Shown piece by piece: positions 10,558-23,000 of a stretch of 27,800 bases of DNA (the first letter of the stretch is position 1; the number at the start of each line of letters is the position of its first letter). The stretch is taken from the NCBI GenBank assembly GCA_000934455.1, contig KN884501.1, forward strand, positions 47,988 to 75,787, given 5' to 3'. The position numbers and the translations under genes are program-made. Origin of the DNA: Apostichopus parvimensis (lineage: Eukaryota; Echinodermata; Holothuroidea; Aspidochirotida; Stichopodidae). The notes under the pieces were generated by a model. The model was not told the origin of the DNA, did no database searches, and saw only the letters and a list, made by a program, of their open reading frames with translations.

Positions 10558-13500
10558 GTAAGTATGTAAATGTTTGTCTGAGAGATTTCGCTGTAATATA
10601 TTATTGAAATTGTAGTGAGTTGGAAAACCCAGAACAGTGAAAACGCTCCCTGCCTCCATCGGAGTCGAACCCGGGCCTCAAGTTTTATATGCGGACACCC
10701 CAACCAACTGTGCTATTGAAGGTCATTGTATGTCCATAGGTTCGAAATCGGTAAGGAAGGTCGTAATTCCACTGTAGACAACTGCCACCTGTATCAAAGA
10801 ATGCCAATTCTGTTTGGAGATATATTTTGCCTTACTATAGATATCAAACATGATGTTTATTAACTCGCAATCACTTGTGATTCCTAAATCCGGATCTCGA
10901 AAGAGATACTTTGAATAGACTTAGTTAAATGAAATGGAAATAAACGACAACAAGATATGAATATATATGTAATTGTAAAATTGTAGTGAGTTCCAGCCTC
11001 CACCGGGAATTGAACCCGGGCCTCCCGCTTTATATGCGGACACCCTAACCAAGAAGGCTATGGACGCGAATTTTTTGTCCAGAGGTTCGAAACCGTTAAG
11101 AAAGGTCGTAATTCCAATGTAGNNNNNNNNNNNNNNNNNNNNNNNNNNNNNNNNNNNNNNNNNNNNNNNNNNNNNNNNNNNNNNNNNNNNNNNNNNNNNN
11201 NNNNNNNNNNNNNNNNNNNNNNNNNNNNNNNNNNNNNNNNNNNNNNNNNNNNNNNNNNNNNNNNNNNNNNNNNNNNNNNNNNNNNNNNNNNNNNNNNTGT
11301 ACATATATGTTTAATTTCTCGGTTAATAGGTAATATATTCAGCTTTACCAAGAAACAAAGAATACAATGTGTATACTGAAAACATTAATTCTTTTTAATG
11401 CTTTGTATGGTTACCTACAAATAAGTTGCAATTCCTGTAATTATTTCGTACTCAGGTACCGTACTTCCTTGTTATGAGAAAGTATATGCTGAATTGGGTG
11501 AACGAGCTTCCATCGACTGTAACTTGAGTGACATTGGTAATGTTTTCTGGTATAGTGGGAAGACGGCATTTTATATTCCCATTGTGAAACTTCAAAACGG
11601 ACGGAAAACAATTTCTGAGGTGGGCAAAAGTCGTTATGATATTTCGGAGACCGGAGCTTTGATTATCAACGAAGTAACAAAGAATGACTTCGATCAATAC
11701 AAAGTTCTTCATGTTCTTCGTGGAAGGCCAATCGAAGAAGCAATAGTCACTTTGCAGCAACCGAGTAAGTAAATAAACTGGGACAAGATTCCCATCATTT
11801 GTGAAAAGTAATAAAACAAATTTGTAGGGTTAGTTATTGTTACAGGTATAACAACGAAATGGCTTCATTCACTTCTTTTTTTTTCTCCACCAGGAAGGAA
11901 TATCTAGCTGATTTGAATATTTACAATCCGTTAACACATCTAGATGTACGCATAATTAAACTTGGTGGTAACGATGTTAACAGGACGTGATTTACACTCA
12001 CCACGTTTTCCTTGTAACATAATCGAACTTCATCTCTGATCACGTCTGTCTTTTTCTAAGCGGTTCAGAATCATTATTCGCTATAGTTATCGAACTGAAT
12101 TGCATTTTATAAACGCTTTCGCATGTTTGTGGATTATGGCTTCAAATTCGTAAATAAATTAATGATATACCCTGTTGCAAAGATGTAATAATGGCTTTTG
12201 ATCTAGAGCGTATTATGACTGTTTGAACTAAGTTGACTTGCTGCTGCTGCTTTTTTTTCAGTTGCACCGAAACGGTCGTGTCCACAGATCGGAGAATGTT
12301 TCGATTGTAGAAAATGTGTAATCAAGAATACAGATACTATAACTTGTAGTGTTTCTGGAAGTCGGCCTTTAGTGAACTTCACATTTGATGCAATTAATAT
12401 GACTCATGTTACAAATACAACAACCAAGATCCAGTATGATAACTCATCAGATACTTGGACTACATCCTCAACAATCAACATCCATTCTCGAAGCTGCAAT
12501 ATGTCACTGAATCTCGGTTGCAATGTGGAAGGAAATTATCCGTTTGAACTATCGGACAGCTATGCAAACGTCCAGTTTGGTAAGTGGCCTTGTTGTAAGA
12601 TAGGATTTGGATACCTGAAATATGTCACTGACTCCTCGTTGCATTGTGGAAGGAAAATTACCCTTTCATACTTTCTGACAGCTATATATACAAACGTCCC
12701 GTTTGGTAAGTGGCTTTGCTTTAAGATAGAATTTGATACCTGAAATATGTCACTGACTCCTCGTTGCAATGTGGAAGAAATTACCCTTTTATACTATATG
12801 CCAGCTATACAAACGTCCAGTTTGGTAAGTGGCCTTGCTGTAAGACAGGATTTGGATACTTGTAATATGTCACTGAATCTCGTAGTATCGTGGAAGAAAA
12901 TTACCCTTGTATACTATATGACAGCTATACCAACGTCCAGTTTGGTAAGTGGCCTTGCTGTAAGACAGGATTTAGATACATGTAATATGTCACTGAATCT
13001 CGTAGTATCGTGGAAGAAAATTACTCCTTTTTACTATATGACAGCTATACAAACTTCCAGTTTGGTAAGTGGCCTTGCTTTAAGACAGGAATAGAAACGC
13101 AATATGTCACTGACTCCTCGATGCACTGTGGAAGGAAATTACCCTTTTAGACTATCTGGCAGCTATGGTAATATCCAGTTTGGTAACAGGTTTTGCTTTT
13201 TGATAACATTTGAATACCTGAAAGTGTATATAAAATATCCAGGGTAAAATTTTTGTCGTGACTTTCACATTGGAAAAGGTCTTCCACGCTTCTTTTCTCA
13301 TTATACTGAGTGAACTATTCAACAGTAAAATCCACACAAAAATATACCTGCATGTGGGAAGATTTAAGATGTAAGCGTCTGTCCGATACGCCATTTGCAT
13401 TATAACGTCCGGCTGAATGTTTTCTGTTTACAGGACAACATAATCAGCAGTAACAGACTGTTGGGAGCGATGCAGTAGATGCAAAAGAAACTGAAGTGAC

Positions 13501-16500
13501 CTCAAGATGTTAGTAATTGCATAAAGCTGACTAATATGACTTTCGTGTTTTCTATTCCAGATACTTGCTCCATGACTCAACGTAAGGAACCCCATGAGGA
13601 ACCGAGCAGTGACCCTGCAAATCATACTGCTATAACTATCGTTATTCCGATTATTGTACTTTTGTTCTTCGTACTTTTGGTTGCTGGTTTTATCGTCAAA
13701 AGATTGCGTCAACGTGAGTAGTTCCTACCAAGATATATTTGTTTTCATAAAACAAAACTACAACAATTTGTTAGAGCAATTGCCAAACTTAATCAATTTC
13801 TTGATGAATGAATCATAGATATTTAGATTACGGTCAAACGTTTTTACCTACTTCAAAGTATATGGGCGGGAACTTCTTCAGATATGTTTTTTTTAATTAA
13901 AAAATACTGCATACAATGTTATGCGTGAAAAATTATATATAACAGTGTTGTTGCAAGCTTGCGAGCTAAAATAATAACACGTTAGTTGAATTGAAAACGG
14001 CCAAAATTTGGCAAAGAGTCTGACTATTAACTTGTTCAAAATATACTTCAAATTAAGGACTAAACACGCTACTTGCACGGCATTAAAAAACGACCCCCTA
14101 ACTGTGTAGAAACCTTTCCGGTTTACTGACCAGTAACGACATATCAAATAAGATTGACCTGTACCGGAAACCAATTGCAGGCCGGTCAACGTTCTCAACC
14201 GTACTACATACATGAGGTGAATCCGCCTACTCTCTATGCACCTCTAGTAACTTTCCCGTATACGAATTACAAAGGCGAGCGACCCTGTCCACCAGACTGT
14301 TTACATAATCTCCTGCAGCATGAACCAACTCTCTTGCAGCCAAAACTAAATTACAGATAGAGAGATCTAGCGAATTAGCTCACATCCCTAACTTCAAACA
14401 TTGAACAAAGAAACATTTTTGGGTTTCGATGATAATCGTAACCTATGCATTCATGCAGGCGGAGAGTGTGTGTGTGTGTCGCCTGGCTTGTAAACACGGT
14501 ATCTCAAGTAGGGTAGGCATTGAGTAGATGTGCCCTTTTTTTTGGGGGTGCCTGTGAAGGTCACCAAAGGTCAGTTAGAGGCCAAAAACAGAAATACTAA
14601 AACAAGCAATAACTCCCATTGACAGGGTCCGACATGGTTGATATTTTGTGACTAGTAGTGAATGGGGTTAGGGACCATTTCAAAACATAATGGTCATGTG
14701 ATCCAAGGTCAACAAGGTCAATCAGGGGTCAAAAACTAGTATTTTTGCAGTAACTTGAGAACCAAATGTCCGTCAAGGTTGGGAGTTACGCTATTGTAGT
14801 CCAGGAGTCGACCCGCATCTAGGTGACCTTTGACCTCAGGTTGACCTCCGGTGACCCCTATCAGTTTTTTTGGTTATTTAAATTTTCGTGGCCATAATCG
14901 GATTTCAAAGGTACCTTCCGATCAAAATGGTCCATAGTTGACCCCTGTGCGACCTTCTTGTGCGAAGTTATCAAAGGTCTATTTTTTTGTTTTTTAATAA
15001 GTACAGTTAGGATGGTCGCACAGACTTGTCATGTTGCTTTTTGGAATCAGCGTGTCAAACTACATCTGACCGCGAGGTCAAAAGGTCAAAGGTCAAATCT
15101 TGAAAAATATGCTCAATTTAGGAGATACGGGGCAAAACAAAACAAAACAAAAGGTTTGTCAATATGTTGATATATGATATAGCTCTTTGTGCTATATATA
15201 GGAAACCAACTCCCGCTTCAATCGGACACCCAGTTCTCAAGTTACGAGGGGCCAAAGGTTGGTTTTGATACTTTTCTAGCAATAACATTATGTGTGTACA
15301 TTGTAGGCCAAAAAAATTTTAGGACAGAGTGCACCTCATCTAAGGGGAACATTTTTGATAAAAACCATCAGGTCATCCAAGGTCATTCAAGGTTGATTAT
15401 GTGCAAAAAACTGCCAACTTATGCTAATTTTTGCAACAACTTCTAGTCACGAACTCTGACATAGCTGGTATATTAGGACAAGTTGTGAATAAAGTAGAGG
15501 CACGTTTCCAAAATAACCATGATGTGATCCAAGGTCACCAAAGGTCATTTATGGGTCAAAATGTGTTTTTTTTTAAATAACTTGTGAAACTACCACTGAC
15601 AGGGTCCGACATGGTTGATATTTTGGAACTAGTTGTGAATGGGGTAAGGGATCGTTTCCTAACATAACGGTAATATGAACCAAGGTCAAAAAAGGTCAAT
15701 TAGGGGTCAAAAACTAGTATTTTTGCAATAACTTGAGAACCAAATGTCCATCAAGGTTGGGAGGTTAGGACAGAGTGCACATCATCAAGGGGAACATTTT
15801 TGATAAACACAATTAGGTCATCCAAGGTCATTCAAGGTTGATTATGTGCAAAAAACTGCCAAATTATGCTACGTTTTGCAACAACTTCTAGTCACAAAGT
15901 CTGACATGGCTGATATATTGGGACAAGTTGTGAATGAAGTAGGGGCACGTTTTCTAAAATAATTGTGGTGTGATCCAAGGTCACCAAAGGTCAATTATGG
16001 GTCAAAATGTGTTTTTGGCAATAACTTGAGAAACTACCATTGACAGGGTCCGACATGGTTGATATTTGTGGACTATTGTGAATGGGGTAAGGGATCGTTT
16101 CAAAACATAACAGTCATGTGATCCAAGGTCAACAAAGGTCAATTAGGGGTCAAAAACTAGTATTTTTGCAATAACTTGAGAACCAAATGTCCATCAAGGT
16201 TGGGAGTTACGCTATTGTAATACAATAGTCGACCTGCATTTGGGTGACCTTTGACCTCAGGTTGACCTCCAGTGACCTGTATTAGCTTCTTTCAAATTGA
16301 TTCTTTGAAGTTTCGTGGGCTGCATGCATATTCCAATCTAAATTGTTCATAAGTGGACTCCTCTGCAACCTTAATGTGCGAAGTTATTAGAGATTTGGTT
16401 TGGTTTTGTAATACTTGGTGTGTGGATTCATAACATTGAGTACAAGAACCCTATTGTTTTTGATGGAGGTGTGTATAACCACGTACAGTAGACTGACCTG

Positions 16501-17048
16501 TGTTAGCATGCCATAGTGTTATTGTAACAGCTAGTTCTGGTTATGCTAACAAGCAGAAGTCAAGTGCATTGAAGTCATCGAAACCTCAATGCATTTTGCA
16601 TTCTGGTTTTCATAACGGTTAAACAGGCAATATAGAAAAACGTGTGCACATGCTAAGGCGCTTTCTCCTAACAGTGACATTTATCGAAGTGGCCGGAATA
16701 AAACCAAAACAAATGCAGGGAAGAAGTCACGTGACCGCAGATCTAATCAAAGGAATAAGGCAACTCACTGTCAGCGTATAACATTCACAAATATCCAAAT
16801 ATGCTGCCAAACGTTTGCTAACAGTTTGAGATTAGCAATGGTTTACGTTAGAAACAAGAAATTTCAAATTATTTTCATAAAGTTGTGTTGTTCTATCCTG
16901 CAGGTAACACACGTGGCAGAGATCCTGAAAGAACAGATTCAACGGTAATGTTTATCATATTTAGATCTTCACATACACACTCAAACTCATATTTGTCAGG
17001 CAGCTGACATTTAGCTTTAGCTTTGTAGCTAATACCTTAACATACATA

Positions 17049-17082
<34 letters not shown>

Positions 17083-20000
17083 ATGGGTGTGTGTGTGTGT
17101 GTGTGTGTAAGTCAAGAAAACATTATTTACCATAATACCACATGGATTCCAGTTAATGAAACATGAACATCTTTACATGTAGTATAATCAGTTTATTTAT
17201 AACGATGGATAGTATTACTTGATTCATTTCCGTGACATGTACTTATTTATTTACATGTGTAAAAGTTAGTTGACCTGACGTTAACCTGTCTGTATTCTGT
17301 GCGTGTTTTTGTCCCTTCTGTTACTGTTACTTGTCATTTAGCCTCTGAAGAAGATCCTGCTAGGATCGAAACGTCAGGCCAACTTACTTTTACACATTCT
17401 ATTACACAGGCTCTCTAGGGGATAAGCAGTTTGCTAAAAGCTTTATTTTATTTTATATTTATTTATTTACATATAATATTTACTGATTTCAATAAATACT
17501 GACAGCATTCCCTTTCACCAAATAGCTTTTCCATGACTTCTGAGAATATTCATACTCCATTCATTATTTTATCTCTTCTTTTTCCTGTTTAGGATGAGAC
17601 TCCACTTATGGAAATAGGTAAGCACATGTAAGGGGTTGCATATAGAAAGGAAAAAAGGAAAGTACTAGATATCCTTGTGGTTTATTGTATTTTTCTTCTG
17701 GGAAGTAGCAAAGAAGAGCTTATTACAAACTTGTTTTAAAATGTCCTGCTTGTCGATTTACTTACTTTATGATATGCTTGTATTTGTGTTATTTAAAATA
17801 TATGAGCCAAGTTGATGACCATGCTATAATCAACAAATATTTTACAGCAGAGAATATTATGTGTTGTGTATTTCGAATTGAGTGCAAGACAGCGTCGAAA
17901 TTAGTACGTATGCAATCGAATCTATTACATCTCACCAATCCATGTAACATCATGGTGTCATAGTATACATAGTTTGTCCAAATGGGAAAACATGTTTAGT
18001 TTTAAGTAGCCACATAATGTCATAATATCGTAATAGCACAGATGGGTGCTGATTTTTTTCTTTGAATATTCCATTTCAGATTTACAAAATATATACATAC
18101 TTTTAGCACCTTAAATCAAATTGCGGGGAAGGAATTAGCGACAAACTGAAAAAAATAGTTTCAGATAGCAATAAAATCATTACACCATTAATGCTTTCTT
18201 TGTCATTCCTTTATAACATAATATATTGTATTTATGTTTGCTTTTGTTATCAGACATGCAAACAAAACTAATCAGATATCTGGGAGACCAATATAGCAAA
18301 AAGGGATTATTTACTCCCTTGCCATTTGGAAAAAAAATACATATCAAACAACTCTATACTCCTACAACTTTTGAGGTCACCGAGCAAGGCGGAAAACGGT
18401 ACACTGTCGACAGCGATAAGTTTCTTAAACCTAGCAAACTAGATTTGATCAAAAGAGCCTTGTTCAAAGCCGACCTAGGTAACGGGAAAACAACACTTCA
18501 AAAATATTTAGCTTGGAAGTGGTCGACGAAAACTCAAGAGCAGAAAAAGAAAAAGTTGTTGCTCTTTTTAGAGGTGCAAGACGTAAACATGGGACTCGCT
18601 GAAGCTTTGCATCAAACCTTACCAACTGATTTAGACATTCACAAGGATGATTTTCTCCAGTTACTTAAGACGGTCGATTGTCAAATTGTTATGTACGGGT
18701 TAGAAACCATTTCTGACCAAACTGACGACACAAAGAAACAGGAGATGTCAATCCGCGGTGATATCCAAATAAAAAGAGTTCTAGCTGGGCCAGTTGACGA
18801 AGTATATCCTAATCTGCAGTTATTGGCTACGTCCAGCGAATTAGACAAAGCCGTTCCTTGTTTTTCGGAGCCCTACACTGAGATAAAAATGAAAAATTTT
18901 AACGAAGAGCAATTGCATAGTTACATCAAAAAAGTATGTAAAGTATACAAGCCTTCAAATTCAATTCGTAGTGAATCGCGTGAAGACAAAGACAAAGTAA
19001 CAATGGTGAAAAAGCAACTCAGTAATAATGATCTGATAAAAAACTTCCGTGATTGTCCCCTATATTTGGGTATGTTTATCCACATTTTGGCTTCAAATTC
19101 AACAGAATATGACATCAACATCAACATCAATAAATTTTCATCTCTGGTAGAGGGTTTTGTCTCTTGCTTGGTCATAAAGTACAGGCAGGCACTAGACGAA
19201 AGCGAAAATCAAGACGAACTTGAACAGATTGAAACAAAACTTGGCAAGGTTTCCTTACCTGAGGATAAGGGAAAGATAACTTTGTCTTGGGAATTAAATG
19301 AATTGGAAGAACTTATAGGTAAATATGACTTGTACATTGCTGTTCATATAGGATTTCTTAAGCGAACTTCAGGAAATATCACAAACGCGAGATATAACGC
19401 GTTAAACAACGTAACGTTTTTTCATCCCTGCGTGCAAGACTTCCTCATTGCTAAGTTCATTGTAGATACTGATAGTGAGCAACTACCGCGGCTCCTACAA
19501 ATGTTGCTGAGTACATCTGAGAGAGAAAAGGTCGCCAGAGTTTTTCAGTTTGTATGTGGTACAAGTAAAGATACAGAATTGATTAGTGAAATCCTACAGT
19601 TTAGTGTCAATGAAAACTTGTGGAACGTGTTTATTGACTGCTTACACGAAGTACGTGATGATATAAACGTGAAAGTGTTAACTACGGAAAAAATAAAAAG
19701 CGCCATATCAACTAAGGATGTGGACATCGATATGTTGGAGGGAAGGTATCACCAAAATGCTGTACTTGAATTTTGCAACCTTAGCCAGGCAAACAAGGTG
19801 AGCCCTCAGCATCTCTTTCTTTTCTCATTTTCGTTTCGATATAAACCGTAACCTTTGCAGTCATAATACGCGTGTCTGTATATTTGTTTAGGTGTACAAT
19901 AGCTAATATAATAGAATAAAAAACAATTACCGCGTGTGTGTGTGTGAAATACAACAAGGGTATTTTTAATAGTCCGGTTAAAGGTTAGTTGAAGTGGGCA

Positions 20001-23000
20001 GAGTTCAACTTCTGAAAACCTTGTAAATACAAAGTTCGGATACTATGATGGATCGCAAGGTTTGTATGTAAATACCCAATATTATGTAGTAGATGTTACT
20101 AGTAGGTACTTTGTAGATATGTTATATCTCTTCATACGAACCCTAACGCTTTATTTGAGGTCTAAGGTCATTTGTAAATCCGATATCTCAAGTGGGCAAT
20201 TTGTTATGAAACCCATACCGTATATAATGAGCCGACAAAATGAGTAATACAAGCTAATTGTATTTAGCTCACTTGATATGGCATAGAGTTTGTGGAAGTT
20301 AGACAAATCGTTGCCCGCAATATATGTTTAATTAATGTTAACACAATAAGTAGTTTGAAGTTCCTTGTGGTCAAGTCGGATAAGGATGAACTACTTTTTT
20401 TAGCATCTTGTTCTCCTAGGGTTTTAACCTGATATTGATTCAAATTAGCGGCAGTGGTTGGTTGGTGAGTGGGAACAAACGCATGTACTGAATGGTAAAA
20501 GCAAAGGTTGTATTGTTGGACACATTTTAAAATGGCCGTGGCTATTCTTACAACCAGGAGTAACAATTATTTATAAACTATTCTTACGACATCGGCGAAT
20601 TTCCGGTTACGCATGCGCAGTAAAGTAAATAAAGCAACTGTGCATGCAGTAGGGGTAACCCCTAACCCTAACCGGAAATTATTGTTACTCCTGGTCGTGA
20701 AAATAGCCACGTTAAAGCAACTTAACATGCGTAACCGGAAATTATTGTTACTCCTAGTCGAAAAATAGCCACTTTGTTTTAAAATATTGTTCAAACAGTT
20801 CTTCGTAAGGCCTTCGTATCCTGTGTCCAAAAATTTGTAACAATCATCAGTCGCTAGTGGGGTAAAACACGTGCACGGGAAAAGGAGGTCAAAGGTCATT
20901 TAAAGTTTTCGCAACCAAAGGAAGAATGATTCAAACCTGCACCTTCTCTAGAGGTCTGCTCAAAGTATCAGCAAGCTAGGTTAATGTTTGTGGATCTGCA
21001 AAATAAACAGTACAGAATTTCCCTGAAAGGTCACCTTGAGTATGTTACAGTGAAGACGTAACTTATGTTTCAGTATTTGGTTATGTCTCTCAACCAGTCA
21101 TTGTGCAATCGTTTTAACAAACCTCCTTATCTCCACTCATTAATCATGAGGATCAAATTGGTCAAAGGTTATCACAGTATATGATAATAATATTGACGGT
21201 CAATTAGAGAAAACCTTTCAAGACAATGGATGTACGCTGTCAGTCACAATTTTGGGAAATTTTATTTCCGTCTTGCTGGATAAAGTCAAGGGCTATCATT
21301 GTGTATGAAAATACTGCCATCAAAGAAGGACGGTCGGAATGGATGTCTTACCCGATATAAAGATTGGACTTTAATATAAACTAATTCATTCCTTCTGTCT
21401 ATAAACTCTTCATCCCTTACTGTATATTTCACACTTGAGGTATTGTTGTGAGTAATGTGACCTGGAAAATGTGGTCAAGGCCATTTCAGCTCAAAGCAGC
21501 GCTAATGTGAAGCCAAAATCTTTGAAGCTTTTCCCCCTCTTTTGGGATGGTCTAAGTTACCGGCAAGCTGTCATAATTTCCGAGAGGTCATAATTAAGAT
21601 AAGCAACAATATCTTAACTTTGGGTATTATCTGTCAAACACACAGACAACATTGACATCCACTGTATTCTGGTATGTGTATCAATTCTGAATCATGACAG
21701 ATGGTACAAGTCATGCTGCATAAGTCAATGTAATTCTACAATGGAATTCAATGGTCATTCCATATTGAGGTAATAGAGAGCAATCTGTGGAATCTTACAA
21801 GAATGAAGGGAACGTTCAAATATCAGATTAATAAAAGTTCCTCATAACTTATTACATCATTGAAACGCTGATGCATAATTACATTAATTTCCTGGTTTCC
21901 TACATATTTTTTTGGCTTGAATGTGCATGTAATATTGTAATATCAGACATCACGTAATGCTTATACTTTCTATCAAAAGTTAAAGCAATAGACTGAAGAT
22001 AAAGTGACTAATATATGAAAGTTTAAAGTAATCAAAAGAATGCACAGGAAATGCGAACTATATCAATTTATTGAATCGACACATTTTCCTTGGTATTTTA
22101 TGTCTTATATTTGGTTTTCATTTGATATAGATTACATTAACCACTATGTGTTTCAATGGGCTTGTGCCGTACTCTTTCGTAAAAGAACTAACGCTTCCGA
22201 CTATGAAACAACTGATATTGCAGAAACCGACCTTCGACGATGATCTTACCGTGACAGCTCTCATAGAGAAGGCAACTAAAGACAATTCAGTAGAAACGTT
22301 GCGGTAAGAAATCCCACAATTTCATGTTAACTCGTCAATACCAGCAATAAAAGGAAGCAATGGAAGTCGGGACGCAGCCAAATATGAGCAACAGTTGAGG
22401 AAACATCATTTGAGTAAGCAAGCTGGAGCGGCGAGCGTGAAGCGCAGAATCATGTAGACATGGGATAAACGGGCCCCATGGCGGGGGTCAATGGGCAACC
22501 CCTGAAACTTTCATCATTTTCAGAACTTACGTCAGCTTCAAATCAGCAGAGTTTTGAAGATCGAGGGAGTTAAATTATCATCAACAGTAGTCATGGTATC
22601 TTCCAGCGTATTTTTTTTTGGACATGACAAATTTCATTTTGGGTATCAAGGTCAAGGGTCAACAAATCTTCTCCTTGGAAATACCGCTAGCATTAATTGT
22701 ATTTGATTTTCTTCAACTTTCTCTCCCTGTGTTATTGTACTTTTAGAAGTATCCTTCATATTTTGTTCTCCAGATTCCTTGAATGCAATCTACCGGAGCG
22801 TGTAACATTATCGGACAACCTGCGTGAGACCTGTTTACACTCCAAATGTAAAGGTAAGAATAGATGTGGGTTGTTTTCTTCCTTATATACTTGGAATTTC
22901 AAATGTCATTGATTACAACTTAATGGATTTTTTGCTTTTTTTGTCATGTTTAACAAGAAAGACAAGAATAAATACCAGTAAGTTTCTGTTGTGCAGCTTA

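Noticed and set aside
10996..11067. Functional tRNA-Tyr gene on the reverse strand
   Set aside because: A second copy with shared flanks lies 340 bp away, the D stem is weak and the acceptor has a mismatch. A SINE explains it better.
12747..13094. 115-codon open frame across repeat units 3-5
   Set aside because: It arises because the repeat period (120 bp) is a multiple of three. It is out of register with the Ig frame and its residues do not resemble an Ig fold.
20651..20673. Interstitial telomere array
   Set aside because: Only about two CCCTAA units inside a MITE, too short to call telomeric.
22040..22243. 67-codon open frame overlapping exon 8
   Set aside because: It is in a different frame from the phase-consistent exon 8 and runs through the intron acceptor.
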